Source: an uncultured Clostridia bacterium
Lineage (GTDB): Bacteria > Bacillota > Clostridia > Christensenellales > Aristaeellaceae
Length of the DNA stretch: 44,200 nt
NCBI GenBank assembly: GCA_946413245.1
Contig: CAMKJS010000023.1
Location: 1 to 44,200, forward strand
Reading direction: 5' to 3'
Position numbers and translations under genes: made by a program. The notes beneath the pieces are model-generated. The model worked only from the letters and a program-made list of their open reading frames with translations, was not told the origin of the DNA and searched no databases. Below, in pieces: positions 27,651-37,104 of this stretch; positions within the stretch are counted from its first letter, which is position 1, and each line of letters begins with the position of its first letter.

Positions 27651-30600
27651 TCAGCCTCCGGTGCGCACAAGTTCAAGGAGGATGCCGATCCACGACGCGA
27701 GGGCGTCATACGGACGGATGACCGTCTGACTGGTAAAGGCGGTCTGAATGGCGGAGAGGATCATGTTCTGCCCGTAGGGGGACAGCGGATACTCCGGATG
27801 ATCCGTATAAAAGCCGGGGAAAAGCAGAACCGCTTCCTGAGGGAAGGCCCGGAAGAACCGGACCATGAACTCGGGCAGAAGCTCCTCCGGCCGGACGGAA
27901 ACGGAGGCCGGCACCGTGGCGGACATGGGCATGCCGGGAGTCACATCCTGCAGCAGCGAGAGGCCGACCGGAATCTCCAGCTTTTTCTCCGAGGAGAACA
28001 GGAGGGAAAGGGAATCGACCCGACGGTTCCGGAACATGGAGAGGAAATGCCAGAGCGCGGTTTTGACCTCGGGGCTGAGGGCCTCCATCAGATATGCGCC
28101 GCGGCCGGCCAGGCAAAGGGTCATCTGCTCCGGGAGGATATCGTTCATCCCGTGATCCGAGGCGATCTGCAGGAGCAGAAGGCCGGTGAGCATCATCAGA
28201 TAACAGAAATGCAGGAGGAGCAGAGAGCCGAGGTACCCGGGCTGCCCGTCCATCCTCCTCTGCGCGTAAGCGGAAACCAGGAGGGGAAGACGCTCTGCGA
28301 CGAGGGTATCCAGCGCGGTTCTGGCCAGACGGAGGGACACCGCGTCCGAAACGGAACGGACCAGCAGCTCCTGTACCTTCTGCAGCTGCTGCAGGAAGAC
28401 TTCGTCCGGCACGAAGGACAGATCCCGGGTGAGAAGATCCGGCATGCGCAGCAGGGCAGGAAGCAACATATAATGCACGCCCAGGGAAAGCTGACAGCAG
28501 CGCACCGCCTGCTCACGCCCGCGGAGGAAGAGGGACAGATCCGCGGTGCAGGCCCCGAGATCCAGAACCATAAAGCCGCCGCGGGTATCCTCCGAGGCGC
28601 AGTAGCGGAAATACGCGCCGAGGGCGGAGCTCTCCGTGGCAAAGGAGGCGTTCGGCGTCTTATCCGGCGCGGAGAGGCCGCTTTCCGCCGCAACGGCAGA
28701 CGTGAGCCGCTTCAGCAGGGAGAGAAGGCGCTCCCGGCCTTCCAGCGCCATCCCGTCCGGAACGCCGAAGCGCCAGAACAGGGAGGAAGCGCCGGCGCAG
28801 CGGGCTTCCAGCGCGGTCATGAGCAGCAGTTGATGCAGGAACAGGCCGGCGGCGCGCCCCTTTTCCTCCTCCCATTTGAGAGAGGTATAGAGGGGTGTAT
28901 CCCCGGCGGAAAGCAGATCCTCCAGGCCGGTGGGCATATAGATGATCCCGTCCTCCAGGGGGAAGGGATCCGCGCCCGGCTGATTCCGGAAGAGCCGGAC
29001 CAGGGACGGAAGCAGCGCCGAAACGGGCACGGCCGGAAGGAACTCCCGGCGGAGCAGATCCCTGGAGGTGGAAGGATGATTCAGAATGGTGCGGACCCAG
29101 ACCGGGCTCTTCAGCGGCATCCGCTGGGTACGGTCCGCCAGGACCACGGAGGACCCGACGGAACCGAAATCGACGCAGGCGAGGACGATCCCTTTCCGCG
29201 GGATCTCCGGCCTCGGAAGCAGATTCGGAAGCGCGCCGACGCTCTTCTCCTGATGATAAAGGACGAAGCAAAGCGGGAAGGAAGGGAGCGACATGACCCG
29301 GCGGGGCATATTTCCCTCCATCTCCCGCAGCGGATCCTCCGCGGAGACCGTCACCGCGCAACGCAGGGAATCCGAAAGGCGCGCGTATACGTAATACGCA
29401 TGCCAGTCCTCCGGGGCAAAGGGAACCGAAGGCCAGACGGCCAGCGTGGGAAGATGGTGCGCGTACAGGGAGAGGATTTCGTTCTCCTCGTATTTCCGGG
29501 TGAGGCGAAGGGTGAAATTCCCTTCCAGGGTCACGGTGACCTGAACGGTATTGCTGAATTTCTTTTCAAACCGCAGGAAGGAAGGCTGAATCAGGGTTTT
29601 ACCTTCCGACAGCAGGCAGAGCCCGGAAGCGAAGCCGGGAGAAAGCGGCGGAATGAACGTGTCTCCCGCAAGGCGGACCTGATTCTCGTCCTCCGGGTCC
29701 GGCTCCGCGGAAATCAGGGTACACATCTCCTGCAGCAGGGAGTCCCCGATAATATCTCCGGTGCGGGCGGGGAAGACAGTGAGCATATCGCTGAAGGGCG
29801 TGACCGCGGCGGCCGCCAGGGGCGAGCCCAGGCATTCCTCCAGGATCGTCCGGATCGCGGGGGAAGCCGTATCCCAGGGCCAGGAGAGCTCCGTGACCGC
29901 TTCCTTCATGGGCCGGCGGGCCTGTGAAAGAAGAGAGCGGGCGGCTTCCGCGCGGGCAGGCAGGGCGTCGGGATACCGTTCTATCAGGGAGGCGAGATTC
30001 CGGGTGAGGGCATCCCGATAGTCGTCCGACGAGCGGTAAAGGATTTTGCACTCCGCGTCCAGCGTGGAGAGAATATATTTTTCCTCGGGAACGGAGAGGC
30101 TTTCCAGCAGGGTCAGGCTGCTCTCCCGGGCGAAGGGAATGCCGCGGTAGGTATACAGGATCTCCTCCGGAACGTCGCAGGCACAGGCCTCGAAATGCTC
30201 TTTCCCGGTGAGGCAGGAGGCGATCCGGTCCTCCGGGAGGGCATGCTCATACCAGGCGTGCATCCGATGAAGCAACGCGGTATAGGCCGGGAGCTCCGTG
30301 AGGCCGCAGGCGGCGCTGAGCCGCGTGGAGAAGAGCGGATCCTCCTCTCCGGCAGGATCCCGCTTCCGCACGTCCTCCAGGAAGGCGGAGAGGAAAACGG
30401 AGAAGGCCGAATCCTTCGGGAATGCTTCCGAGCGCAGCAACAGGCCGAGCCACTCCGCCAGAATGACCCGGTCGCTGTCCCCCAGATAATGGCAGGGATC
30501 CCGGAAGGAAAGGGTATCCGCGTCGAACCAGGAAACAAAAGAGGGAATCAGCGCCGCGTGGGCGGCAGTCCATTTGGCGGAGAGCATGGTCCGGCCCGGA

Positions 30601-32858
30601 AGAATCAGGGCGGCGGGAAGACGCTGCTCCTTCTGCTCGAGGGAAATCAGCCAGACGGACTCGGCGGCGGAAGAGGTGAGCCAGGTGCTGAGCACCGGGG
30701 AATCGGACGCCCGAAGAAGTTCCCGGGTGAGGACGGCCTCCTCCGTTCCGCCCCGGCGGTACTGGCGAAGCACCAGCATGGCCAGCAGTCCCCGCAGATG
30801 GGTGAATCCGTCCGCCTGATCCGTGACCGGCAGGATGGAGAGCAGTCCCGGAACCGAGAGAAGCGGGGATCGGGGCAGCGCGTCCGGCAGGAGCGGGATC
30901 GAAGGCACGGACCCGATGGACGAAACTGCCCGAAGAGGATGCAGCGCCTCCCGGCAGGCGGAGAAAGCCGCCTGGAACAGGACTGCCAGGGGCGAGAGCG
31001 GATCCGAGCCGGGAGCGGAAGGCTGCAGGGACCGGAGCAGCGTGCGCCCGTCCGGAAGGGGATTGTTCTCAATCAGGTTCGGAAGAACGTCGCGCACGGC
31101 TTTTTCCGCGGCCTCCCGGCCTGCGTCCTCCGCGTACAGCAGATCCTTGAGCGCGGCGGCCGCGGCCGGATGAATCAGCTCGCTGCCGAAAAGCTCTCCG
31201 CCGGAGTACCGGCGGGATGGCGCCTCAGCAAGCGCGGGATAGGCGGAAGCGGCCTCCAGATCCTCTCCGCAGCGCACCAGGGCTGCCTGAAGCAGCCGGA
31301 TGCGGCGCTCCTGCAGGCCCACGCGGAGCCGGTCCGGCTCCTCCTCCGAGGACAGCAGCTCCAGCTTTTTCCGAGCGGTTTCCTCCGCTTCCCGGCACCG
31401 GTTCTGACAGTCCGAGAGAACCTGCAGGGCCTGAAAGCCTCCGAGCCTGCCCAAAGCCACCGTGCGGGCGTTCCGCTCCGACGACAGCTGGTCCGCCAGC
31501 TCATCCAGCCGGCGAAGGGCTTTCTCTTCCTCGGTGTCGTCCAGGGAAACCCGGTGCACCGGGGCCACCTGATCCACGCCGGATTCCCGGGCCTCCGCCA
31601 GGGAAACGTCATACTCGGAGGCAACGGTAACATACCGGCCGCAGGCGGCGACAGCGGCTTCCCAGGCCTTTTCCTCGGCCTCGGAGAAGCGAAGCGGGGC
31701 GGGGAGGTCCTGAATGAAGGAGATCAGAACGGAAAGAACGGATTTCAGAGAGCGCTGCAGCGCGGGGAAAGCGGGAGGAAGCGCCACCGCCTCGCTGTCC
31801 TGGCGGAAGAGCCTGCGGAACAGGCCGCTGCGGGCAGCCGGGGAAAGGGAGCGAAGCAGCGCGGGGTGCTCCAGATACGACACCAGCGAGGGAAACAGAT
31901 CGCTGAGGCACCAGGCGGACGCCGCGAGGAAAGCGGCCGTATCCTCCGCGCGGTCGTCCAGGGACACCAGCTGGGGTACCGCCGGAATTTCCAGCGTATG
32001 CAGCCCGAAGGACGGCAGGGACAAACGGAACAGGAAATTGCCCAGCACCCGGGCGGAAGCCAGGCCGGAAAGGAACGAGAAAGCCGCCTCCGAAGAAACG
32101 GAGGAGGGAAGGGAAACGACCCAGGCGGCGTCCGCGCCGGCGGTGTCGCGCCCCTCGGTGACGCGCACCAGATTCCGGTCCGACAGGGCGGAAAGAACCT
32201 TCCGCAGAACGGTCTGTGAAGCAGCCGCCTGCCCGGAGGACAGCTCCGCGAGACCGATCAGGGAGAGGAAGGGATCGGGTACGTTCAGGGTTTTCCGCAG
32301 CCAGGGCAGCAGCGCCAGGAGAATGCCGGCGGAAAAAGCGCCGCAGAGGTCTCCCAGCAGCACGAAGCGGCATCCGCCGGCTTCCGCCGCTTCCGTGTTT
32401 ACTTTCTCCAGCCAGGCGAAAAGGGCAGACAGCGCCTCCGACGCCGGATCCGCGCACAACATGGCGGAAAAGGCCCATTCCACCGCTTCCCGGTCCGTTT
32501 TATACGCCAGGGGAATCCCGGGCCCGCGAAGCGCGCCCAGCAGCCGGGAGGAGGCGGGATTCTCATACAGCTCCCGGATCGGCGGGAGCTCCGGACGGCA
32601 GGAGGAGAGGGAGAAGGAACACGAAAAGAAGCCGGGATTCCGGCTGCCGGAAAACAGCCGGCAGCATTCGTTGAAATCCCGGATCATGGGGTCCAGAACC
32701 GGATTCAGATCCGTTTCCGTGATATGAAAGATGTCCAGAGAGGAAAGAGCAGAGCCGTTTTCCTCAGCGCGGCCTGTCGCTCCGCAGGAGAGGGCGGTGA
32801 GAACGGCGGGAAGAGCACGCTCCGCAGCCTGACCGACGGAAAGCAGATACGTCTTCAT
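27651..32858 (-). CDS. Giant protein: degenerate tubulin-like N-terminus and actin/Hsp70-like C-terminus
   Basis: The 1735-residue protein has no signal peptide or clear membrane segment. The N-terminal ~400 residues follow the order of bacterial tubulin-like (Tubulin_2) proteins. They open with beta-strand plus Gly-loop (YLLSVGQAAERALPAVLTAL), then LDIFHITETDLNP, then FVLLGDLCGAFSAGILLALL at ~164-183. There the GGTGAG signature would lie but is degraded. Residues ~450-530 are coiled coil. From ~1225 the protein reads like an ASKHA ATPase: phosphate-1 CVDFGSVGSSVVLAD (D1230) and phosphate-2 MVLDLGACTADLSLF (D1433), as in Hsp70/SrfB-type proteins. Its ATG overlaps the upstream stop (TAATG), so it is made with two polysaccharide enzymes. 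The fold calls are by pattern; function is unknown. Confidence 0.7.
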   Translation of the reverse strand: MKTYLLSVGQAAERALPAVLTALSCGATGRAEENGSALSSLDIFHITETDLNPVLDPMIRDFNECCRLFSGSRNPGFFSCSFSLSSCRPELPPIRELYENPASSRLLGALRGPGIPLAYKTDREAVEWAFSAMLCADPASEALSALFAWLEKVNTEAAEAGGCRFVLLGDLCGAFSAGILLALLPWLRKTLNVPDPFLSLIGLAELSSGQAAASQTVLRKVLSALSDRNLVRVTEGRDTAGADAAWVVSLPSSVSSEAAFSFLSGLASARVLGNFLFRLSLPSFGLHTLEIPAVPQLVSLDDRAEDTAAFLAASAWCLSDLFPSLVSYLEHPALLRSLSPAARSGLFRRLFRQDSEAVALPPAFPALQRSLKSVLSVLISFIQDLPAPLRFSEAEEKAWEAAVAACGRYVTVASEYDVSLAEARESGVDQVAPVHRVSLDDTEEEKALRRLDELADQLSSERNARTVALGRLGGFQALQVLSDCQNRCREAEETARKKLELLSSEEEPDRLRVGLQERRIRLLQAALVRCGEDLEAASAYPALAEAPSRRYSGGELFGSELIHPAAAAALKDLLYAEDAGREAAEKAVRDVLPNLIENNPLPDGRTLLRSLQPSAPGSDPLSPLAVLFQAAFSACREALHPLRAVSSIGSVPSIPLLPDALPRSPLLSVPGLLSILPVTDQADGFTHLRGLLAMLVLRQYRRGGTEEAVLTRELLRASDSPVLSTWLTSSAAESVWLISLEQKEQRLPAALILPGRTMLSAKWTAAHAALIPSFVSWFDADTLSFRDPCHYLGDSDRVILAEWLGLLLRSEAFPKDSAFSVFLSAFLEDVRKRDPAGEEDPLFSTRLSAACGLTELPAYTALLHRMHAWYEHALPEDRIASCLTGKEHFEACACDVPEEILYTYRGIPFARESSLTLLESLSVPEEKYILSTLDAECKILYRSSDDYRDALTRNLASLIERYPDALPARAEAARSLLSQARRPMKEAVTELSWPWDTASPAIRTILEECLGSPLAAAAVTPFSDMLTVFPARTGDIIGDSLLQEMCTLISAEPDPEDENQVRLAGDTFIPPLSPGFASGLCLLSEGKTLIQPSFLRFEKKFSNTVQVTVTLEGNFTLRLTRKYEENEILSLYAHHLPTLAVWPSVPFAPEDWHAYYVYARLSDSLRCAVTVSAEDPLREMEGNMPRRVMSLPSFPLCFVLYHQEKSVGALPNLLPRPEIPRKGIVLACVDFGSVGSSVVLADRTQRMPLKSPVWVRTILNHPSTSRDLLRREFLPAVPVSALLPSLVRLFRNQPGADPFPLEDGIIYMPTGLEDLLSAGDTPLYTSLKWEEEKGRAAGLFLHQLLLMTALEARCAGASSLFWRFGVPDGMALEGRERLLSLLKRLTSAVAAESGLSAPDKTPNASFATESSALGAYFRYCASEDTRGGFMVLDLGACTADLSLFLRGREQAVRCCQLSLGVHYMLLPALLRMPDLLTRDLSFVPDEVFLQQLQKVQELLVRSVSDAVSLRLARTALDTLVAERLPLLVSAYAQRRMDGQPGYLGSLLLLHFCYLMMLTGLLLLQIASDHGMNDILPEQMTLCLAGRGAYLMEALSPEVKTALWHFLSMFRNRRVDSLSLLFSSEKKLEIPVGLSLLQDVTPGMPMSATVPASVSVRPEELLPEFMVRFFRAFPQEAVLLFPGFYTDHPEYPLSPYGQNMILSAIQTAFTSQTVIRPYDALASWIGILLELVRTGG

Positions 32859-33763
32859 TACAGTGCCGGCGGATAGCTGCCATCGTCATGGAGCTCCTGC
32901 AGCTTCGAAGCGACGGTCGCCTTGTCCTCCTTGTACGTTACGCCAAACCAGACCGCCTTCGTGGAGAGCACTTCCACCTTCAGGCCTTGGGTGTGCATCA
33001 GATGATCCACCAGAGCGGGAAGGAGGCATTCCTTCTTGAGCGGTTCTCCTTCTTCGGAGAAAAGGAAATCCTGCAGGTATTTCTTCGCGGCGTCGAAGAA
33101 GGAGGGCGCGAAGCCCCAGAGGTTCATGGAAACGAGGGCGTCCGGATCCAGGATGACGCCGTTCGGATCCGTATAGATATCGCGGATGGTGCCGTCCGGG
33201 AAGGGAAGAATGCTGTAGGTCTCCACCACCTTGACCAGGTTGTTGTTCTCATCGGTGGAGCAGACGCCGCGGGTGACGTGGCCGTTCTTTGAAATGGTGT
33301 TTTTCAGATAATACGCCACCATGGAGGCGCTGTTTTCCGCGGTGCGCAGCCGGCGCAGGGAATCCGCCATGGCGCGGAAGGCGTCCTTGCCGTAATAGTC
33401 GTCCGCGTTGATCACGGCGAAGGGCTCGTGGATCAGGTCGTGCGCGCAGTATACGGCGTGAACGGTTCCGTAGGGCTTGGTGCGGTCCGCCGGGGGAACA
33501 AAGCCGCCGGGAAGGGAGTCGTACTCCTGGAAGGCGTATTCCACCTGCACCTTTCTGGCAATTTTATCGCCAATCATTTCGCGGAACGTTTCGGCCATAT
33601 TCTTCCGGATGACAAAGACCACCTTGTCGAAGCCGGCTTCCATCGCGTCAAAAATGGAATACTCCATCAGAATCTCCCCGTTGGGGCCGATCCGGTCGAT
33701 CTGCTTGTTGCCGCCGTAGCGGGAGCCGAGGCCTGCTGCCATGATCAGTAATGTGGTGTTCAT
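32858..33763 (-). CDS. Sugar-phosphate nucleotidyltransferase
   Basis: The 301-residue protein starts with the nucleotidyltransferase signature LIMAAGLGSRYGGNKQIDRI (6-25). A metal-binding Asp pair, VINADDYYG, follows near residue 120, then EYAFQEYDSLPGGF and GVTYKED near the end. Such enzymes join a nucleoside triphosphate and a sugar 1-phosphate to make an activated sugar for glycans. The product sugar (glucose, mannose or other) cannot be told. Its ATG overlaps the stop of the sugar transferase gene (ATGA), and its stop overlaps the start of the giant gene (TAATG). This full coupling suggests equal synthesis and a shared envelope-polysaccharide task. Confidence 0.88.
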   Translation of the reverse strand: MNTTLLIMAAGLGSRYGGNKQIDRIGPNGEILMEYSIFDAMEAGFDKVVFVIRKNMAETFREMIGDKIARKVQVEYAFQEYDSLPGGFVPPADRTKPYGTVHAVYCAHDLIHEPFAVINADDYYGKDAFRAMADSLRRLRTAENSASMVAYYLKNTISKNGHVTRGVCSTDENNNLVKVVETYSILPFPDGTIRDIYTDPNGVILDPDALVSMNLWGFAPSFFDAAKKYLQDFLFSEEGEPLKKECLLPALVDHLMHTQGLKVEVLSTKAVWFGVTYKEDKATVASKLQELHDDGSYPPAL

Positions 33764-35178
33764 CGGATGATTTCTCCTTTTTCGATGTTATTTATTTCAC
33801 GAGCCGGGGCGGTAAAGCCCTGGGTGGAATCGGGTTTCGCCAGGATGGTCAGGGTGCGCAGCAACAGTTTGATATCCAGCCAGAGGGAGAAGCTTTCGAT
33901 ATACATCAGATCCAGCATCAGCTTATCCTCCGCGGAGGTGTTGTACCGGCCTTCGATCTGCGCGTATCCGGTCAGGCCGGCCTTCATTTTCTCCCGGTAC
34001 ACAAAAGAGGGAAGCGTCTTCTTATACTCGCTGACGTTGGCCAGCATCTCGGGCCGCGGGCCCACGAGGGACATATCGCCCATCAGAATGTTGTAAAACT
34101 GGGGCAGCTCATCCAGCCGGTATTTCCGGAGGAAGGAGCCGACCCGCGTGACCCGGGGATCGTCCACACAGGCGGAATGATCGGGCTCCGCCGTTCCCGC
34201 GTCCGGCTTCATGGTGCGGAATTTCCGGATCACGAAGGATTTGCCGTTTGCCGTCATCCTTTCCTGCCGGAAGATCGCCGGGCCTCCGTCCTCCAGCTTA
34301 ATCGCGATGAAAATGGCCAGCATAAAGGGGAAAAGCACCACCAGCGCGAGGGCGGAAAGAACGATATCGCCGACCCGCTTGACGAAGCGCTGAAAGAAGG
34401 AGGATTTGCTGTATTCCATCTCCAGGAAGGCAGCGTCGTCCACAATGGCGGGACGGGCGTTGGCCAGCATGATTTCCTGGAGCTCCGCCTTGCACATGAC
34501 GTCTTTCCGCTCGTCGTAACAGATCTTGAGCAGGGTGTACTTGGCCTGCTCCGGAACCGCGGCCAGGAAGACCACGTCCGCCCTCCGGATCCGCTCCGCC
34601 AGGTCCGGCACGTTGTACAGGACCGCTTCCTCCACGCGCCACTGGAGCTGATAGCGGTTGATTTTCCGCCGGATCTCCTCCTCCTGGGATACGGAACCAA
34701 GCACGATCAGCACGCCCCGGGGCGGATTGAAATGAAAATAAAGCTGATTACCCAGGCGGACGAAAAGGATGATGATCAGCAGCTGCACGGCGAAGCAGGC
34801 GAAAAGCAGGAGCAGATCCTTCCCGAAGAAGGTAAAGGTCCCGTTCCGGGCTTCGGTGGCATTCATGATTTCATACTGCACATAGGTAACAAGATCAGTG
34901 ACGGCCGTCGCCATGACCATGGCGGAGATCACCGGCCGGGACTTTTTCCGGCCCACGTCGAAGCCGCCGTAAACCGCGTGCATGGAGAACGTCATGGCGA
35001 AAAAGGTGAGCAGGGTGGTACCCGTGGTCCGGTTGATCACCCGGAGGAAGGGATTGTTCAGGGAGAGGAAAAAGAGAAAAGCGGCCGCCAGGATCATATA
35101 CAGCACCAGAGACATGACGCCGATGATGATGTCCGTCTTCGTCTGATGAAAAGACCTGGTCTGCGAAGCCACGTGCAC
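33760..35178 (-). CDS. Polyprenyl-phosphate sugar-phosphate transferase (initiating glycosyltransferase)
   Basis: Four or so membrane helices in the first ~130 residues (IIIGVMSLVLYMILAAAFLF, TTLLTFFAMTFSMHAVYGG, LLLLFACFAVQLLIIILFV) are followed by a soluble domain and a further helix (ILVLSALALVVLFPFMLAIF-like). The bacterial sugar transferase domain ends the protein: KLEDGGPAIFRQERM, FVIRKFRTMKPDAG, LRKYRLDELPQFYNILMGDM, SLVGPRPE, KAGLTGYAQIEGRYN. This is the WbaP/EpsL/Pfam PF02397 family, which loads the first sugar phosphate on undecaprenyl phosphate at the inner membrane face. The frame reaches 35205. GGAG sits 5 bases before a GTG at 35178 (472 residues) and 11 before another at 35172; I take the first. 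Confidence 0.92.
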   Translation of the reverse strand: MHVASQTRSFHQTKTDIIIGVMSLVLYMILAAAFLFFLSLNNPFLRVINRTTGTTLLTFFAMTFSMHAVYGGFDVGRKKSRPVISAMVMATAVTDLVTYVQYEIMNATEARNGTFTFFGKDLLLLFACFAVQLLIIILFVRLGNQLYFHFNPPRGVLIVLGSVSQEEEIRRKINRYQLQWRVEEAVLYNVPDLAERIRRADVVFLAAVPEQAKYTLLKICYDERKDVMCKAELQEIMLANARPAIVDDAAFLEMEYSKSSFFQRFVKRVGDIVLSALALVVLFPFMLAIFIAIKLEDGGPAIFRQERMTANGKSFVIRKFRTMKPDAGTAEPDHSACVDDPRVTRVGSFLRKYRLDELPQFYNILMGDMSLVGPRPEMLANVSEYKKTLPSFVYREKMKAGLTGYAQIEGRYNTSAEDKLMLDLMYIESFSLWLDIKLLLRTLTILAKPDSTQGFTAPAREINNIEKGEIIR

Positions 35179-35205
35179 ACCTTCTCCTTTCAGAAGTATC
35201 AGCAT

Positions 35206-35235
35206 ATTTTATCATGCGGGCAAGAACCGTGTCAA
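35206..35235 (-). promoter_or_regulatory. Promoter of the leftward polysaccharide operon
   Basis: On the minus strand, a perfect TTGACA (35235-35230) and TAAAAT (35211-35206) are spaced by 18 bases, 28 bases before the GTG start. Confidence 0.75.
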
Positions 35236-35258
35236 TCTGAACAGGGACGAAAAAGGGA

Positions 35259-35287
35259 TTTACAACGCCTGTGAACAATGATAAAAT
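35259..35287 (+). promoter_or_regulatory. Promoter of the rightward Q/Y-rich membrane protein gene
   Basis: TTTACA (35259-35264), a 17-base spacer and TAAAAT (35282-35287) with an upstream TG form a promoter back to back with the leftward one. The leader to the ATG at 35406 is about 110 bases. Confidence 0.7.
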
Positions 35288-35405
35288 TACAAAATGAGCT
35301 CTTATGCTCATGCCTGTCGGGACCGTGGGAAAGAAACCGCGGAAGGGGGCCTTCGGCCGCCGGAAAAACGCGGGATTGACCGGGAACGGAAAGGAAACGC
35401 AGAAC

Positions 35406-37100
35406 ATGCAGGGATACAGAAATCAGAACGCCGGAAACCAGCCCGGAATGCAGCCAGGAGCAAACGGCTACGGCTGGAATCAGGGTGAATCCGGTTTTCA
35501 GAACAATTATCCGCAGAGCGGGCCGGCCGGGTACGGCGCGGCGCCCCAGAATTATCAGCAGTACGCCCCGCAGCAGCAGGGTTATCAGACTCCCCAGCAG
35601 GGGTACCAGGCGCAGCAGCAGGGGTATCCGCAGTATTCCCAGGGGTACGCCCCCGCGCAGCGGGGATACCCGGGAGCGATGCAGGGTTATTCCGGCCAGA
35701 TGCAGGGATATCCGACGTCGCAGAACGCCTATCCCCAGAGTCAGCCCGTGGGAACGGACCAGGGATACGCGCCGAACTATCAGGGATATCCGCCGCAGTA
35801 TGCCCAGGGATATCCGCAGTCGACCGGGAGCAGGCAGCCTTATTCCTATCCGAACGCCGGATACGGAACCGGGAGCCAGCCGCCGCAGGCCGGGACCGCG
35901 GCCGGAGGCAGCTATATTCCGCAGACGCCCTATTCGCAGGGGAATCCCTCCGGGACCTATCCCGTGAGCGAGCCTTCCGGCGGATATCCTCCGTATCCCC
36001 AGATGGCGCCGCCGCCGGCCGGAAACGGATATCCGTCCTCGTCGATTCCGCTGAACGGGAGCGGCTACGTTCCCCAGAAGGTTCAGACACGGAAACAGCC
36101 CTTTCGGGTGAACGACGTCATTCTGGCTGTGCTCAGCGTGGTGCTGCTGGCGCTGTTCGGCGCGGGCATGTTCGCGCCGGGGCTCGGGATGCTGAAGTGG
36201 GCGTTCCTGGCGCCGGCGGTGCTTTCCGTCGCCTTCTTCTGGGTGAAGCCCGTGATCGAAGGAAACAAGAGACTGTGCTACACGATTGTTTTCGGCGCCC
36301 TGACTGCCGTCGTCCTGTTCAGCATGCTGAACCCGGGAAAGGGCGGAACGACGACGAACCCGAACGGGAACGACAGGACCGCCGCCGCACAGCAGACGAC
36401 CGGAGCCCCGCAGTCCCAGAGTATCGGCAGCAGCGTGGTGGACGGGCAGAGCGGACAGCCGATCGACAGCGTCGCCGCCTCCACGGGCGGGCAGACCACG
36501 CCGGAGACCGACGCGGAGCAGGGCGCGGACGTGGTCGACCGCCTGAAAATGTTCTTCCAGTACTGGCGGGCCAACCAGACGGACGAGATGCTGACCCTGT
36601 GCATGCCCTCCTGGAAAGACGGGCAGGAGAATCCGAAGGCGGCCCTCTTCCAGCTGATGGGCAACCGGAAAATCGTGGACGAAATCGTGCCGGAGAATAT
36701 CACGGGCACGGTGAACGACGAGAGCAGAACAGTGACCATCCAGGTGCTGATGGACCGGAACAACGGCAAGCCCTCTTCCAAATACCGCCTGAACGTCCGG
36801 ATGGTGAAGGAAAGCAACGAGTGGTACGTGGATCCCCAGAGCCTGAAATCCTATGAATCCGCCGAGACGACGGACCCGGCCTCCGTGACGCCGACCCCGA
36901 CCGCGGAACCCCAGTATCCGGCGAGCACGGTGCTGTATTACAATCTGGACGGAGGCACGAAATACCACCTGGATCCGAACTGCAAGAGCCTGCACAAGAA
37001 GTACCTGCCCATGAAGGGAACCTTCACCTACGGGCAGATCAACGATCCGCCGTACGACAAGCTGAAACCCTGCAACGTCTGCGGCGCGCCGCTGAGGTAA
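35406..37100 (+). CDS. Membrane protein with Q/Y/G/P-rich N-terminal tail
   Basis: The frame is open from 35304. The ATG at 35406 follows AAAGGAAA and begins the low-complexity tail without a break, so it is preferred (564 residues). Residues 1-~225 are disordered and made of Gln, Tyr, Gly, Pro and Ser (QGYQTPQQGYQAQQQGYPQY). Two to three membrane segments follow at ~235-308 (VILAVLSVVLLALFGAGMF, TIVFGALTAVVLFSML). Next come a Thr/Gln/Ala-rich stretch and an extracytoplasmic domain at ~385-480. A Cys/His cluster (YHLDPNCKSLHKK ... PCNVCGAPLR) like a small metal-binding or Ada-type knuckle ends the protein. Similar tails appear on the VanW protein at 41204. Function unknown; an envelope role is inferred. 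Confidence 0.75.
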   Translation: MQGYRNQNAGNQPGMQPGANGYGWNQGESGFQNNYPQSGPAGYGAAPQNYQQYAPQQQGYQTPQQGYQAQQQGYPQYSQGYAPAQRGYPGAMQGYSGQMQGYPTSQNAYPQSQPVGTDQGYAPNYQGYPPQYAQGYPQSTGSRQPYSYPNAGYGTGSQPPQAGTAAGGSYIPQTPYSQGNPSGTYPVSEPSGGYPPYPQMAPPPAGNGYPSSSIPLNGSGYVPQKVQTRKQPFRVNDVILAVLSVVLLALFGAGMFAPGLGMLKWAFLAPAVLSVAFFWVKPVIEGNKRLCYTIVFGALTAVVLFSMLNPGKGGTTTNPNGNDRTAAAQQTTGAPQSQSIGSSVVDGQSGQPIDSVAASTGGQTTPETDAEQGADVVDRLKMFFQYWRANQTDEMLTLCMPSWKDGQENPKAALFQLMGNRKIVDEIVPENITGTVNDESRTVTIQVLMDRNNGKPSSKYRLNVRMVKESNEWYVDPQSLKSYESAETTDPASVTPTPTAEPQYPASTVLYYNLDGGTKYHLDPNCKSLHKKYLPMKGTFTYGQINDPPYDKLKPCNVCGAPLR

Positions 37101-37104
37101 GGAA

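Noticed and set aside
27462-32219. Very long plus-strand frames (821 and 674 codons) opposite the 1735-residue gene
   Set aside because: They are Arg/Gly/Glu-rich with no recognisable domains and arise from GC-rich codon use of the minus-strand gene. The minus-strand gene has proper coupling signals and folded-domain patterns.
35232-36995. 587-codon minus-strand frame opposite the Q/Y-rich gene
   Set aside because: Low-complexity shadow of the Gln/Tyr/Pro-coding repeats; it overlaps both divergent promoters.
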